Assembly (NCBI RefSeq): GCF_019399895.1
Contig: NC_091873.1
Coordinates: forward strand, 1,310,001 to 1,374,000
Direction of reading: 5' to 3'
Length of the DNA: 64,000 nt
From: Cardiocondyla obscurior
Taxonomy: Eukaryota > Arthropoda > Insecta > Hymenoptera > Formicidae
Shown here one piece after another: positions 36,410 to 48,268 of this stretch. The notes below the pieces were generated by a model. That model did no database searches and was not told the DNA's origin. It saw only the letters and a list, made by a program, of their open reading frames with translations. The position numbers and the translations under genes are program-made. The stretch's first letter is position 1. Every line of letters begins with the position of its first letter.

Positions 36410-39230
36410 CGACGGGGAAGAACGCGAGGGGGAGGATAAGGGCCGAGTTGAGTGTGCTCGTGAGGTCTTCCCGCTGAGAGTCCCGGAGCTTCGAAGATCG
36501 GAGCCGCGCCAAGGGATTAGAGCGTTAAGAGCAGCGATTACACTCACGACGAGGCGTGAAGCTTCGCACCGGATCGATCTTCGGGGATTTCTTCCGTAGC
36601 GATCAGTGCCCAGCAGTGACGCTTGAAAACAAAACTTCCGTAACTCATCGTCTTTTTCGGGCGAAGGGAAAGCGGAAAAACGAAGAAAAAGATTATCGCG
36701 TTGAACGTAATTAATATTTCTGAAAAGCGATTTATATATTTGGTGGTCAGTAACTGATACCGGAATATCTGTTTTAAGATATCGAAACGAAATTTAACGA
36801 AGCGGGATTTTAATTACGTTTGAACTCGTTGCGTTATGGTTATTTATTGCAACGCCAATAAAGTCATTATTCGGTCGCGAGTTTAAGAGTCGTTTTTAAG
36901 ACAATTACTCCGACATAAGTTAATTTCAAATTAGTTCGGTAAATCTGTCCCGGTCACGAAAACTTCTGCCCCGTTCTCCCTTCCTCTCGCGGGCAATTGA
37001 GAGATGTGGATTCACGTCAGGACTGTAAAGTGCGTGGATTGCGCGTTGGACGAGAGTCCCGCGGCGGGATTTACTGCTTTGTTAAGTTCCCAAATAAGCT
37101 AGTACGCGCGGCGCGACGGGAACGATGGCTCACGAATGCGTTAGGCGTGCAAGAACGATGGTTCAATTAAGGATGTACCGCCGGTTACTCTTGCCGGGTA
37201 TAATCCCTCCCGGCGTCGTCCTCGGAACTCCTCTCGCTCTCTCTTTCTTCGGTGCGCGTCGCGAAAACTTGGCGGCCAGCCTCTTCTCCCGCTAGAAGAA
37301 AACTTCCGCTGTTTCCCTCCGCGAAACGCCACCGGAAATCTCGAATTACCGAGGCGTTTTACGTTAAGAGCGCGCCGACTATTTTATCTCGAGATAGCAG
37401 TACCAACGGCTTTACCTTTTCTTTGAGGGGATTAGAAAATGAATAGGCCGGCGACATGCCAGATCCCGCTGCCATGAAAATTAAGACACGTCGAATAGAT
37501 AAAATTAATATGAAATATCAAGAACGTATAAATTAAATTGTTGAAAGTAATTATACAGATGCAAATCTCGGCCAGGGAAATAAAAATTTGAAATTTAACA
37601 CGATTTACAATTTAATCAAATAATTCGCACCGAGAGAGAATTGATTTATATTAACATACATATAAGTCGTCCCATACAACATGCTTCTGAAAACTTATAC
37701 GGGTAGGAAATTAGGATCTAAAACGAAAAGTTATATCGTGGAAAGTGAGAGCGCTCGTCTTTAAACTGATACTTTATTATTGAATTATACCCTGGTTTTA
37801 CTATTTTCGTCCACTTTGTCACGCTTTAGCCTTTACCCTTCATTCACGTTGCGCTCTACATTCGCAAAAAATGTCGCCCGGCCGGAAGTGACGAGATCCC
37901 GTGACGAAATCTTGTTCGTCGAGTGGACATTCGATCGTTCCTTCGAAATGCTACGACGAGACGTTGTACGGAGGTCTTTGCCGTTCTCGGAAGGTCGCAC
38001 TTGTCATCCACGTGGCGGGACCGCCGAAAAAAAAAGCGGACGCGAATCAACTCCACAACATTGTTCCCGCATCGACGCCCCGCGGTGGCTCTCATCGCCA
38101 TTCTGAGATCTTCCGCGTGGCCCATCGTCGACGGTCGACCTCAAGCCTGACGGATTTATGCGCTTTACAGTCGCACCCGAGTCTGCGGGTGGCTAATTGG
38201 CGGCACCGTGAAGTCGATGAGTCAAAAAAAGGCAACAGAACGAGAAAGAAAAAAAAACAGAGGAAGCGGGACAAAAAGCGGGAAACAAGGATTCGGCAGT
38301 TTTCTGCACTCATGTTGTTTTCCGCACGAAGAATAGGTTGTTACGATAATTGGCGTAATTTTATGGATATTATCAAGCTGATTTATGAACGAGTTCTCCT
38401 CTCCTCTCTCAGTCTTATAACAGTATAGTGGAAAATTGTGATAAATTCATATAAAACATCTTAGAACTGATAAGAAACTCTCGACGTTGAATTTTGTTTC
38501 TTTTTTTTTTAATTAAATTAATTATACTCTTACCTGATCAATTAATTTAGAAGCAGATTACGGTATTACAGTTGTGCAACATAAAACGCATACGACCGCT
38601 AGATATTGACATAAAACTCCGCATAATCTCGACTACATTTCTCATGTTATTAACGCTCGGCTCGCGGCATCTTTCGTGCGGGTTACATTTGTCACGCGAA
38701 CTTATCAAAGCAAAACAGCCCGTAGAATTTCGAGCTAGCGAGCCGTGCGGGTGAAACACGCCGGATATCTTTTTCACGAAATAAAAGAAAAAAAAACGCG
38801 CGCGACTCACTCGAAACGCACTCGTGCGCCCCGGCGAAATCGGTGGAAGATACCAGCGGGAAAAGACACCGCCCTCATTTTTCCTCCTCGCTCGCGTATC
38901 CGGTGCGCTCGACATTCGTCATAAGGGCCACTTCATATTGCGCGCCAGGATGAGTTACAGTCGCCGGCCGCGTTTTCTACGGGCGATCTCGCCTCCGTTT
39001 TTCGCTCGCTCGCAAAACATTCGCCGATCCCCGAATCCGGCTTTTTAAATTCTCGCGGACGAGCGTGTGTAGCATCGAAACGCGTATACGCGACGCCGAA
39101 AATAACAACGACCGCTCAAAATACCACGGCGTTTCCGACATGCATGAGAAACGCTATCGCGAGCCCATGTTTATGTCGCGGTAACTTGAATCGCCTCGCG
39201 ATGAAAATAAATGACGGCTACACTTAACAA
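36410..39230. other. Gene-free stretch, non-coding
   Basis: An exact octamer lies at 37,559-37,566 in AT-rich DNA. Frames at 37.78-38.4 kb are open on both strands and start at non-ATG codons. A very good minus-strand donor (GATCAG/GTAAGAG, exon edge 38,534) exists, but the upstream minus-strand sequence is not open in any frame to that point, so only an untranslated exon could end there. No mobile element was seen. Confidence 0.45.
38533..38534 (-). other. Strong 5' splice-site-like sequence, minus strand
   Basis: On the minus strand the sequence is GATCAG/GTAAGAG, near-consensus for a donor. All three frames have stops shortly before it. It would fit a non-coding or 5' UTR exon of a leftward transcript. 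No acceptor or promoter was paired with it. Confidence 0.2.
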
Positions 39231-39239
39231 ACTAGAAAA

Positions 39240-39960
39240 TATCAGATTTTTTTTTTTATGTGCGGTAACCGAATTTTTTTTTCTTTTTTTTTTTCTATGG
39301 AATTTAATTTAATCACAGAATACGAGATTTGAGAGTGACCCTATCACTTTTTTCAGTTTTTAATGTTGATAATCGTGCAGCATCGTGTTTATAAGTGTTT
39401 GTAATTAGAATTGAAATATTTTAAGAACAAGTCAAATTTTTGTTTCAACATTTTTATTATAAGTACGCGACGGTGTTATTTCTTTTGCCGGCGTTGTTTT
39501 AACGAAGAATATCGATTATTCAAACTCCAATTAAATTACGCACTCCTCGTAACGAGCGTAATGCAATTTCTTCCTGTTCTTGATCGCGAAACAAGAACGG
39601 GCATTTCAATCTCTAACGAAGGTAACGCGCGCAAACACTCGGCCGAATCGCAGATTCTCGCGACGTTAAAACAAGCCCCCTCTCGGAGTATTTATTCCCG
39701 AAGGGCGCGAATAAAACTGCTAAACCGTCGCCCGGCCAGCGGCGGGTGTAACAAAAAGCTCGCGATTTATTAAGTTTCCGGCGAATGCGTAGCGAAAAAA
39801 AAAAAAAATGGGAGAACACCGAAAGAGAAAAAAAGAGACAAAAAGGGAACGAGTCAGCGAAAGCGGCTGCGCGCGACTGAATCTGGCGATAAATCCGCAC
39901 CGCGTTTCAAGGTTTCATCGGGAGTCTCAGAAATTTATAAACCGTCCCTCTCTTCCTCCC
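39240..39960. other. Gene-free stretch with T- and A-tracts
   Basis: T-rich tracts at 39,247-39,295 and an A-tract at 39,796-39,808. Open frames here are short and overlap on both strands. No gene was recognised. Confidence 0.5.
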
Positions 39961-39967
39961 CCGGTCC

Positions 39968-40089
39968 CCCGCGTGCGTGGGTATGCACAATCGCCGCCGC
40001 CGTCGATCGTAACTATGAATTCCATCTGATTTTTCCAGTACTCCCCCCCCTGCCCTTCACTCTTCCCTCCGTCTCTCCCGCGTGCGTGG
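39968..40089. repeat. Direct repeat of CCCGCGTGCGTGG
   Basis: The 13-base word CCCGCGTGCGTGG occurs at 39,968-39,980 and 40,077-40,089, each preceded by a CT-rich stretch. A C-tract at 40,042-40,050 and a G-tract at 40,229-40,237 are nearby. This may be a locally duplicated GC-rich regulatory module; function unknown. Confidence 0.5.
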
Positions 40090-40099
40090 AGTGACGACC

Positions 40100-42190
40100 C
40101 CTGGTACTCGTAGGTATCCGCAATTTATTCCCGAACGATAAATCATCGTCCACCTACGCCGGCGATTTCTTTTTGCGCCATAAATCAGTGAACTGAGACT
40201 CCACCGTACGTAGACACCTGCGACGCGGGGGGGGGGAGGAGCAACCAGGTAAAGGGGGCAGGTCAAAAGGTGTCGTTTAATTCGATAGAAGCCATCGTCT
40301 GTCGTCCGTAACATGCTGTTAGTTTCCCTTATTAATTTTAACACGCGAGTAATCAATGGAGCAACTGATCTCCGGGATATAAATTCAGGTTGGTAATGAA
40401 CTTAAATTTAGCAGCATGAGGTTGACTAATGTAATCGTTTTACGTTAACAGCCTTGGATGTCTATATACATTAGATACGCGAGATATCTTGAAACCACCG
40501 GATATCCTTTTTGCGATTCGCTTTAAATCGAGTTTATGTTTAGCGCGTGTAATTTAAACGTGAATCTAAAATATTTATTGAACCGGCCGAAGATCTATTG
40601 CAACGACCACTTATTGTAGTCGCGCAGTTCATCGACCGATAACGTTCCGATAACGTTCGCGATACAACGGACTCCATTCGGGGAGCAGGGAGATCCGAAA
40701 GGGTCGGCTGGAACATCGAGAAGCATCGGTGAATCAGATCGGGCGACGACGGTCGGCATCGAAAAAGCCGCGGTCCGATGGGAAAGCCTTGACAAGGCGG
40801 GAGCTCGAACGGAGAGAGCTCTCGCCTGAATAAATCGAAATAGATTTGCATGCGGCTCGTTTGGCGCACCGTGTCGAAACACGCGTCGATGCCTACGTCG
40901 GCCGGTTTTCACGTGGAGGTTGCGGTCGAACATAACTCATTGAAAATGCGACGCTTGCTCGTGATCGCGATTACTCGCAACTGTCTCTATAACTTCGTGA
41001 CCCCAGAGAATATTTTTTTCTAACTTTTTTTATTATTATATTAATTTCATTTAGCAAAATTAAATTATACATTAATATTTATTTTTTAATTGTTTTTCCG
41101 AGAGAAATAAAGCTGTATAAAAATGAGGACATCAAAGTGCGCTATGTGAATGTTTGCTCGGAATATCACTCCGATATACCTTAACAAGTTTTGTGACTTT
41201 CGACGGGAAAGATACGCGCGGCTATCGAGATATTTTCAAAGTAGATTAAATAAAGCCGTGAAGCATCTGTCAACGTATCAGAGATTACTAATGTTTGCTC
41301 GTCGATGATGCCCGTCCCTTCAATGGTGCTGCTTTGTAGATAATCTATCAGCAGCTTTCCAATAGTTCGACACTTGAAAATTTAACGTTCACATTTTTGT
41401 ACAATTAGCTAATAATTTGATCAAGAGTATTTCCCGCCTCACTTTGTAACGTTTAATTATTTTTAATAATTATTCAACATATATTTACAAGATCGTAAAA
41501 TTTTAACGCCGTTCGATTTATTAATTTAATAAATTAAATAAATTAATCAGTATTAAAATTTTCCAACTCGCTTGCCCCGGTCCCGTTTCTTTTTTTCCCC
41601 GATGGAGAAAGAAGTCCCATCCGTTTAGAATACATTAACGGCGCAGCACCAGCGACTTGCGAATAGCTACGAAAAGTATACTCGCGCCAGGATAGTACAC
41701 AGGCGACGAGGATGTTTAACAAACACTCGAGAAATTCGCTGCATCACCTTACGGGGTGGCCGTCGGCAAACAAGGTACGCCTCGAGTGCTTCCAAAAAAG
41801 CTTTCGTCTACGTTAGGCGCCACCGATGCACCTTCTCGCCCCCGAGGGGGGGGAAAAAAGAGAGATTATCTTGTTTTTAAACAGCGCCGCCATTATCCCG
41901 CATTATTCTTCTCGACCGAGCGTTTACGACCGGCGCTAGTCCCTCGAATTATCGCACTTACCCATCGCACTATCGCTTTCAATTTTAACCGAGTATTTGA
42001 TGTGGCTTTACTGCCAGCCTCAGCGTTCCGCACAAAAGAACCGCAGGTAATAAAACGTAGCCATTTGCACGTCCAAATTATGGTCTAATAGTGAACCTCT
42101 CTTCCCTACCTACGTACACGTGTTTATTCCTTTTTAATCGCGTGTTTTCCTTTGCATTTCCGTCTGCTTTTAACACCCACGATTGTTAAA
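40100..42190. other. Gene-free stretch, non-coding
   Basis: An exact octamer lies at 40,844-40,851. AT-rich DNA occupies about 41,000-41,130 and 41,390-41,560. Frames at 40.5-40.9 kb (minus) and 41.76-42.09 kb (plus) are Arg-rich and not splice-bounded. No transposon termini were seen. Confidence 0.45.
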
Positions 42191-42251
42191 TCTCCCTCTT
42201 CTAGTCTTTCGTAAATCGCGCCTTTTATTCCGCATATCTCGCCCTTCGCAG

Positions 42252-42563
42252 TTACTGAAATGCCTAAGAGTTGTAGAACATTTCCGTAGACTCAATAAAA
42301 TACTTATGAAAGCATCGAGCCACCCGCGGTTCGATCGCGGCTATTCTCTAATTCACGAATTGGCCACTCTGGAATTAATTCCGACATGTTTCCGCGCCGG
42401 GATCGAGCGAATTGCCGTCGAACCCGTCGATTCTCGCCCGCGGCGGGCCGGCAGTTTCATAAACATCGTGGGAGCTTTTTTGGGCGTACATGGCCGGGAA
42501 TATCCCTCGGGAAACGCCAATACACGCGGACGGGAGCGACGGCGGCGATCCGACGCGACGTAG
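42252..42563 (+). other. Possible terminal coding exon, unrecognised
   Basis: Two good acceptors sit close together: CTCCCTCTTCTAG ending 42,204, and a long pyrimidine run ending CCTTCGCAG at 42,251. From the second, the frame is open for 103 codons to a TAG at 42,561-42,563. The first 80 residues have balanced, globular-looking composition (many Leu, Val, Ile, Glu) before an Arg-rich tail. No domain could be named and no upstream partner exon was found. Chance in CpG-rich DNA remains possible. Confidence 0.2.
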
Positions 42564-42569
42564 TAATAT

Positions 42570-44210
42570 TTGCAGGCGGCTGGCCCCGAGGTCGCGCCGT
42601 TGACACCAGCGCCGGGTATCAGCCGACAACGCCCGGGTATCCTGGTCGTTTCATCAACCGCACCTGCGGTCGCGCGATATCTATGACGAAATTTTTATCT
42701 CCATCGACATTTCCTCGTTAGCGAGGAAAACACGCCGGCCCGCCGGATGAAACACGACGGCGGGGACGCATCGGGCGATAATATTTCATCGCGCGATTAT
42801 CCCGCTGATGCTGATAACGTCCGAAGCATGAAACGACGATGGATTCGGTCGGCGAGGGTGCCGCTTATCGAGTAGGACGAAGACAAAGAAGTCCTCCGGG
42901 TTAAATCTACAGTTCGCCCGCGGTTGACGGAAAATAATATTCGCTCGGCGCTTCGACAATGCCTCGTTTTATCCCGCGCGATTGACGCTGCAGCGAGGAC
43001 GAACGGCGCAAGAAACTTTCGCGATCGCGACCGCGGCATAGATTTTTTTTTTTTTTTTGCGTTTCAAGTGTCGGAAGTTTTCAGCGCGATTTAACCGGAG
43101 ATCGGGGGAGCGGGAGGGTTTCGAAAGTTGGGGAAAATTTCTCATCGGACTCTTCGCGTTGCCAGCCGCAGCAGATCCATTAAACCGGAGCATAACTTCC
43201 GACCTGCGGCATTCTTAGCACGCTCGTAGGATACTTCACGTGTGCCAACAAAGCTCCTAAGTTACCCACACGTTCGCCAAGCATGTCTTCGAGAACAACG
43301 GATCCGGGGTATCGACCTGACGTGCCAAATGCGCCGATATATGCGGCCAGCCGCCCTTCTTTCGTTGTATGTCCACTCTTTTCGATTCCATTGAACTCAT
43401 TAAGCATTCTACAATCTGACATGCACCAAGTGATCGCTCGTAATATTTAATTCTTTAATATATCCGCGCATTACTTTCCTCCGTATTTTTCTGCGGTGTT
43501 TATTTCTATCGAAATTACATAATCGTTGTCTCCGGTTTAACATTAAATGTCTTTTTCTAATGATTACATCTAACCCTAGAATGGTAATTTTTGACAACCA
43601 CCGACGTGACATAACTTCCCAGCGTGTCGACGTAACCATTTCTATGGGCGGTCAGCTTAAAGCCGAGCTGTATTCGGTCGGGTCCGCTTTGATATTGTGT
43701 CCACCATTGCCTACTTTTCTGTGCGCACAGCTTAGTTCTCTTTCTCTCACTCTTTCGAGGGGCGATTTGATCCCAAACTGCTCGGTAAATACGTCTCCCC
43801 ATCTCCCCTTCTTCCAAGAATCCCTCATCCCGGGGCCCGTCTTCGGTCTCGTTTGACGAAGTTTTTAATGCCGCCAGTCGGTAGAACGAGTAGCCGAGCT
43901 CCGTTCTCCTGTCCTCCCTCCCTCCCCCCTCCCCGCAAAACGCGGTTCTCCAAATACTCGTCCGCGGTATTTGCGGATATCCGCCGATAGTTTCGCAATA
44001 CCAGCCGCAGGTGGGAAGGGGTTGACGCCGGCAGCGATGAAGGGCGAGCGGCGGGAGCGCAGGGGTGGAAGACAGGGTACGGTCGGTCGCATAACGCGGA
44101 GGGAAGGGGAGCAAACAACGAAACTCGTTCTCTCTCTTTCTCTCTCTGCCTCTCTCTTTCACAGGGCGCCTGCAATTCGATCCTCAAAGCCCACCGAGTA
44201 AATACGGCAA
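42570..44210. other. Gene-free stretch, GC-rich at the right end
   Basis: T(16) lies at 43,043-43,058. The part at 43.55-44.16 kb is open on both strands over about 200 codons (minus), but the peptide is Arg/Pro/Ser-rich with no recognisable domain. CT-rich repeats lie at 44,128-44,161. No splice-bounded exon was seen. Confidence 0.4.
44128..44161. repeat. CT-rich microsatellite
   Basis: Interrupted (CT)n tract of about 34 bases. It also resembles a polypyrimidine tract but is followed by ACAG/GGCGCC with no exon structure. Confidence 0.85.
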
Positions 44211-44216
44211 CGACGA

Positions 44217-44254
44217 CGGCGGTGGCGGCGGCGGCGGCGGTGGCGGCGGCGGCG
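44217..44254. repeat. (GGC/GGT)n trinucleotide array
   Basis: About 12 units, mostly GGC with two GGT. On the minus strand this translates to an Ala-rich run inside a longer open frame, but that frame is low-complexity and unrecognised. Confidence 0.9.
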
Positions 44255-44259
44255 ATGGG

Positions 44260-46590
44260 GAACGGCGGGGTGCGAGAGGTTGAGGGGTGCCGGCGTTTAA
44301 TTAATTCCATCCACCGCGTCGTTACGATTGTATAACACAGCCGGTAACCCCCGTTCGTTTTTACTGTTCCCTTCGCCGCGGCACGACCGTTCGTTCGGTT
44401 TCCAGGGGGTGAAAACGTGCACGGTAGTTTTTAAATGGAATAACCAAAAGACTGCTACAGTCCGAGACTGTCTTATCTTAGCCTTCGATCTCTCGCAAAC
44501 GTCAACGATGAAACGATACAATAAAGTCCAACAGCGGCTTAAGACATATTTTTCGAAATATCAGCGTGAACTATCAATAATTATTTCATTTTTTCAATGT
44601 AATTTTTGTACAAATGTGAATTGGTTTAATCTGTAAGAGAAAATGCTTGAATATGACGTACACGTAAAGCTTTTTCTTTTTTTTTTTTTTTTTTTTTTGT
44701 TAGTAAAATTACATATGCATTTTTTGAAGAGTCTCTAAAAAAAAAAAATTAGATAACAGAGAGATTGTGGCATTATGCGGAGAAAAGTAGGTCGCGCGTA
44801 GAAGAGCTAATAATTATGGAAATGGCATGCATTATAGACGAGGTACTCGTATAAAGGCGTTCTAGGGGTTGTCGCATGTGAGCACGTTTGTTTTTGCACG
44901 TTAAGTACGTTGCGGAGGTGAATTACGCGCCGTATAGCGGACATCTTCAAAAAGTATTTCGCTGCTTATTATGTAAATTTTACAACACTTTCCGCGCAAT
45001 CGATTTAGAATGTGTCTGCAGTAACAAATTCCGTTGCAATGTTACTTCGTTTTCTCCCTCGAGTTATCCCGTTACCTCAGCTGAAATCGCGCTCGCAAAT
45101 AGCTCGATGCTCGCAGAAATTAAGCGAACGGCGATTTTTCCTCCGGCTCTGTTTATTATTCTCAAATCGCGCGAGCGCCCGAGACGAGCAATGAAATAAA
45201 TTCCTCCCTCCGAATGTTTGTTCGCGTCTCGTTCCGCAAACGTCTCGCAGCGAGAATTGCTTTTCGAGAGAAAGAGAGAGAGAGACCGAAAGGTGGAGGG
45301 AGTACGATCGTATGAAATCGAAAAAATGAAAACTGTGAAAAATCGTATCATACGGCGCGAGGGATAAAACTCCTCCTCCGCAATTCTTTATTCTTCCCAA
45401 GAGTAATGGTCATTCTGACACGTTTCTACTCTGACACGTCCCGCCTGACGGGGATCCCGTAATATTACGAACGCGTCGAAGGCTCGGGCACGTCTCTGGT
45501 CTCCCGAGCGGCGATATCCGTCCGCGTGCTGCATATCCGGAGCATATTCCCTTGGCTCGTTTCTCTCTTCACCTCTCCCTGTCTCGCGAGAGCCAAATGA
45601 CCCACATACGTCGAATTATGGTCCCGCGAGCTCCGGCGCCGCCGAGATCCGCGGATTTCCGCTGCGTCGATAAGAAGACGGACGTTCCGTTACCCCGTCC
45701 GTCTGTTCCGACTTTCCGCGCTTAAAGCGCCGACCCGATAGGCGGTCTCGAGATAAGGAAAGTGTACTTTGCACGGCGAGTCGCCTAATTCCTCGTGAAA
45801 ATAGTGAAGCTTCAAAGTAACGCGAGTCTAATCTCGATAAATCGACGATAAAAAATGTATAGGATTGGTTTTTATTCGATAAAAATCGGAAGTAATATCT
45901 GTCGAGTAGAAAACCTAGTTTTGGGAATTGTTAGACCGCTCTCTGTCTTTCTATTTCCAACGTGTGAAGGAAACCATTAATTTTAATAAATAAACGTCGC
46001 AATTTATTAGCATAAAAATGTACGAACGGAAGCGGCAAAGATAAAGAGAGCGAAATGAAATCTAATTACAATAACATGTTTTTCCAAGAGTACGAATTCG
46101 CCGCTCCGCCAGGCCATTTTTTTACGGATACATTTTAAATCGCCCACGTTTCGCAGAGTAATTACAACGCGTTGCGAGGCGCAAGGCAATCGTTACCGGT
46201 TACGTGATCCGTTATGCACCGCGTGCTCGAAAGTGTAACGTGGCGCAATCGATATCACTTAGCGGGCAACGGGTTCCTTTACGGTCTCCCGCGGAGGAAT
46301 CCGCGACGCGGAAAAACTTTCTTCCGTCGTTTAAGATTAGGCGAGGTGGCGTATCAAACGTGGCCGCTCTCGATTAGGCTTCTCGCGGAACTCGTCTCTT
46401 GACGATCGATCGTTCCCAGACCGGGAAGTTGATTCTGGCGAGAGACGAACACAAATCGCGGGATTAGTACGCTTTCCTGACGCGAGTCCCCCTTGTTTGA
46501 ACTCGCAGCATCCGCCTAATACTCGCGTCGTTTGCCGCGAAACGCCGACAATGTTGCGTCACCGTCGCGAAATTCACAGCTCCCGCCTCT
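44260..46590. other. Gene-free stretch, non-coding
   Basis: T(22) lies at 44,677-44,698. CpG-rich DNA occupies 45.4-45.77 kb. A GA tract lies at 45,269-45,284. Open frames are short and overlap on both strands. No gene or transposon was recognised. Confidence 0.45.
44677..44698. repeat. Poly(T) tract, 22 bases
   Basis: Uninterrupted T run in AT-rich DNA. Confidence 0.95.
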
Positions 46591-46599
46591 TATTTGCAG

Positions 46600-46758
46600 A
46601 ATCCCGCGACGAAGTGCTCCGCTCGTTCTTGCCGGCAGCTTCGCTTCATTGTGCGAGCCCGTCGACGCGAGAACACCGGCGGCAAGCGAGATGTAAACCG
46701 GCGTGTTCCCTTATGTCCTCCGAGGGCGTGCGGCGGAACGACGAAGGTGCAATTTCAA
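46600..46758 (+). other. Possible coding exon with alternative donors
   Basis: A strong acceptor, CCTCTTATTTGCAG, ends at 46,599. Three candidate donors follow: GACGAAG/GTGCAA at 46,744/46,745, TTTCAAG/GTATTG at 46,758/46,759, and TTTCAG/GTATTG at 46,813/46,814. Two frames stay open from the acceptor to the second donor. The better one (two bases, then a frame starting SRDEVLRSFLPAASLH) has balanced composition. The protein is unrecognised. The last two donors belong to a local duplication. The exon end chosen here is the second donor. Confidence 0.25.
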
Positions 46759-46819
46759 GGTATTGCAAACTCGCGTTTTCGAATTGCGTGTGTAAACTGA
46801 ACGGCAATTTCAGGTATTG
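46749..46819. repeat. Local duplication carrying a 5' splice-like site
   Basis: GCAATTTCAAGGTATTG at 46,749-46,765 and GCAATTTCAGGTATTG at 46,804-46,819 differ by one A. Each contains a CA(A)G/GTATTG donor-like site, and the copies start 55 bases apart. Confidence 0.65.
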
Positions 46820-47073
46820 TGTGACAAGTTTGTGAAAGGTGTGCCGCGGTTGTTGCAGATAGAAAAAAAAAATGAGGGCAAAGAAAAATGCTCGCGTTAC
46901 TTTTCTATAAATTGAATAACTTTTGTAAAATAATTCTTAATAAGTATTAAGACAAAGTGGTAGAATTACCGAGGTAGAAAGATTGTACGATCGCATTGTC
47001 ATCTTCCGAGGGTTTTTATTTAATTTTAGTTAGTTGAGATTTTATATTTAGTAACGAAACTTTAAAGTGTTGT

Positions 47074-47271
47074 TTATTTTGAGTCCGCGTATCTAAAATC
47101 TTTTAATACGAGACGGAATTCTGTCGCAATCGGGAGGGCACCACTGTGCAGGCACAGGTAGAGCGATTTTCTAATGCATCTGGCCTGAAGGACACCGAAC
47201 TGGATCGACCGTAAAACTTGAGACGCAAAAGTTAGTCCTAAGAAGCATATCGCTCTGAATCTCCACAACAA
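47074..47271 (-). other. Possible terminal exon on the minus strand
   Basis: Read on the minus strand, a 26-base T run is followed by GTTGTGGAG and ATTCAG, acceptor-like sites, and then an open frame of about 60 codons. It ends at a TAA that overlaps AATAAA (minus strand, plus 47,067-47,080 region), a polyadenylation signal. The peptide is balanced, with the hydrophobic start AICFLGLTFASQVL, and no family is recognised. The T run could equally be a simple repeat, and no upstream partner was identified. Confidence 0.2.
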
Positions 47272-47295
47272 AAAAAAAAAAAAAAAAAAAAAAAA
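47270..47295. repeat. Poly(A) tract, 26 bases
   Basis: Uninterrupted A run (T on the minus strand). It could serve as a polypyrimidine tract for minus-strand splicing, or be a plain simple repeat. Confidence 0.95.
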
Positions 47296-47560
47296 TGAAA
47301 CAGTTAAATTTGCATGATATTTTAGCAGAATTTCAAATTCTTAAATAATTCAACTGTTTTAAACTTAATTGAATTAATGTAAAATACAAAATTTGGAAAA
47401 AGTGATATATAATTTTTTTAACTTTTAACATTTAAATTGATCTTTGCAATTATATAAAGTTTAGCAACATAAATTCGTTTAACACAGTTGACACAATTGT
47501 CTGACAAAATTAGTTACACGTGTTATTTGTATTAACTGTTTACATTTTTTTTAATCGCTC
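47296..47560. other. AT-rich block
   Basis: AT-rich, no coding potential. An exact octamer lies at 47,308-47,315. Confidence 0.6.
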
Positions 47561-47639
47561 GCGCTCCAAAAGAAACAATGCCACTGGACGCGATAAAAAC
47601 ACGTAAATATTTTCCCGTAAGCCAGATCTACAATCAAGG

Positions 47640-48265
47640 AATCATCGGGATAACAACGGATCCTTCCCGAGGAGCCCGAAACCCGAGATGACGAATCGGA
47701 GGCAGCGTACAAATTCGAGCCCTCCGTCCCTTCGTCCTTTCCCTTTCTCCCGTACATGTGCGTCGTAGGGACGAAGTGTCGCCCGTTCCCCGCGCCCTGG
47801 ATCCCTTCCTGGCCCTCCCCCGTGGGTTTTTGTGTCCGGCACCCTCGTGAAAAGAGTCTACACGCACCCGAAGAAAGAAGAGGAGCCGGTTGGGAAAAGG
47901 GCCGACGAGGAAGGGATCACCAACGCAGCGATACTTGGTGGGGTGCTCGGTGGATGGCTTGGAGGGGCGACCGAGCTCCGAAGCGGTGGAGGACCGTGTG
48001 GCGCAACAGTGTGCCGCGCACGGCCATGAAGCGATGGTCGTTCTGGTAAAAGATAAACTGGGCCGAGAAACGGAAAAGAGAGAAAGACGGCGGGCAACGA
48101 CAAACTCCCTAATCCAGTGGTTCGGTATTGCACGTCGCGCGCAAACCACCGAGTCACGAGTGAAGCTTCGCAGCATTCGACGAATTTAACCAGCGTCATC
48201 GGAGTTGACTAACGAAGCAGTGAAATAAACAAGTGGCGTCTTTAATATTCCTCGTTAAACTAGTA
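47640..48265. other. GC-rich, CpG-rich block (possible promoter region)
   Basis: GC-rich compared with the AT-rich block to the left. Open in three plus frames and two minus frames for 65-180 codons, which is a sign of composition and not of a specific gene. One plus frame gives a Gly-rich hydrophobic stretch (GGVLGGWLGGATEL), but its neighbours are low-complexity. It lies immediately upstream of the ATG-free leader candidate, so a promoter role is plausible. No TATA box was seen. Confidence 0.3.
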
Positions 48266-48268
48266 AAT

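Noticed and set aside
42329..42345. GGTTCGATC word resembling a tRNA B box
   Set aside because: No A box at the right distance and no cloverleaf could be drawn around it.
43557..44310. Minus-strand frames of 161-201 codons with an Ala-rich run
   Set aside because: They overlap each other and plus-strand frames. The Ala run is just the GGC array read backwards. No recognisable domain.
47634..48199. Several overlapping frames of 65-180 codons on both strands
   Set aside because: Five frames open at once in a GC-rich block is a composition effect. None resembles a family.
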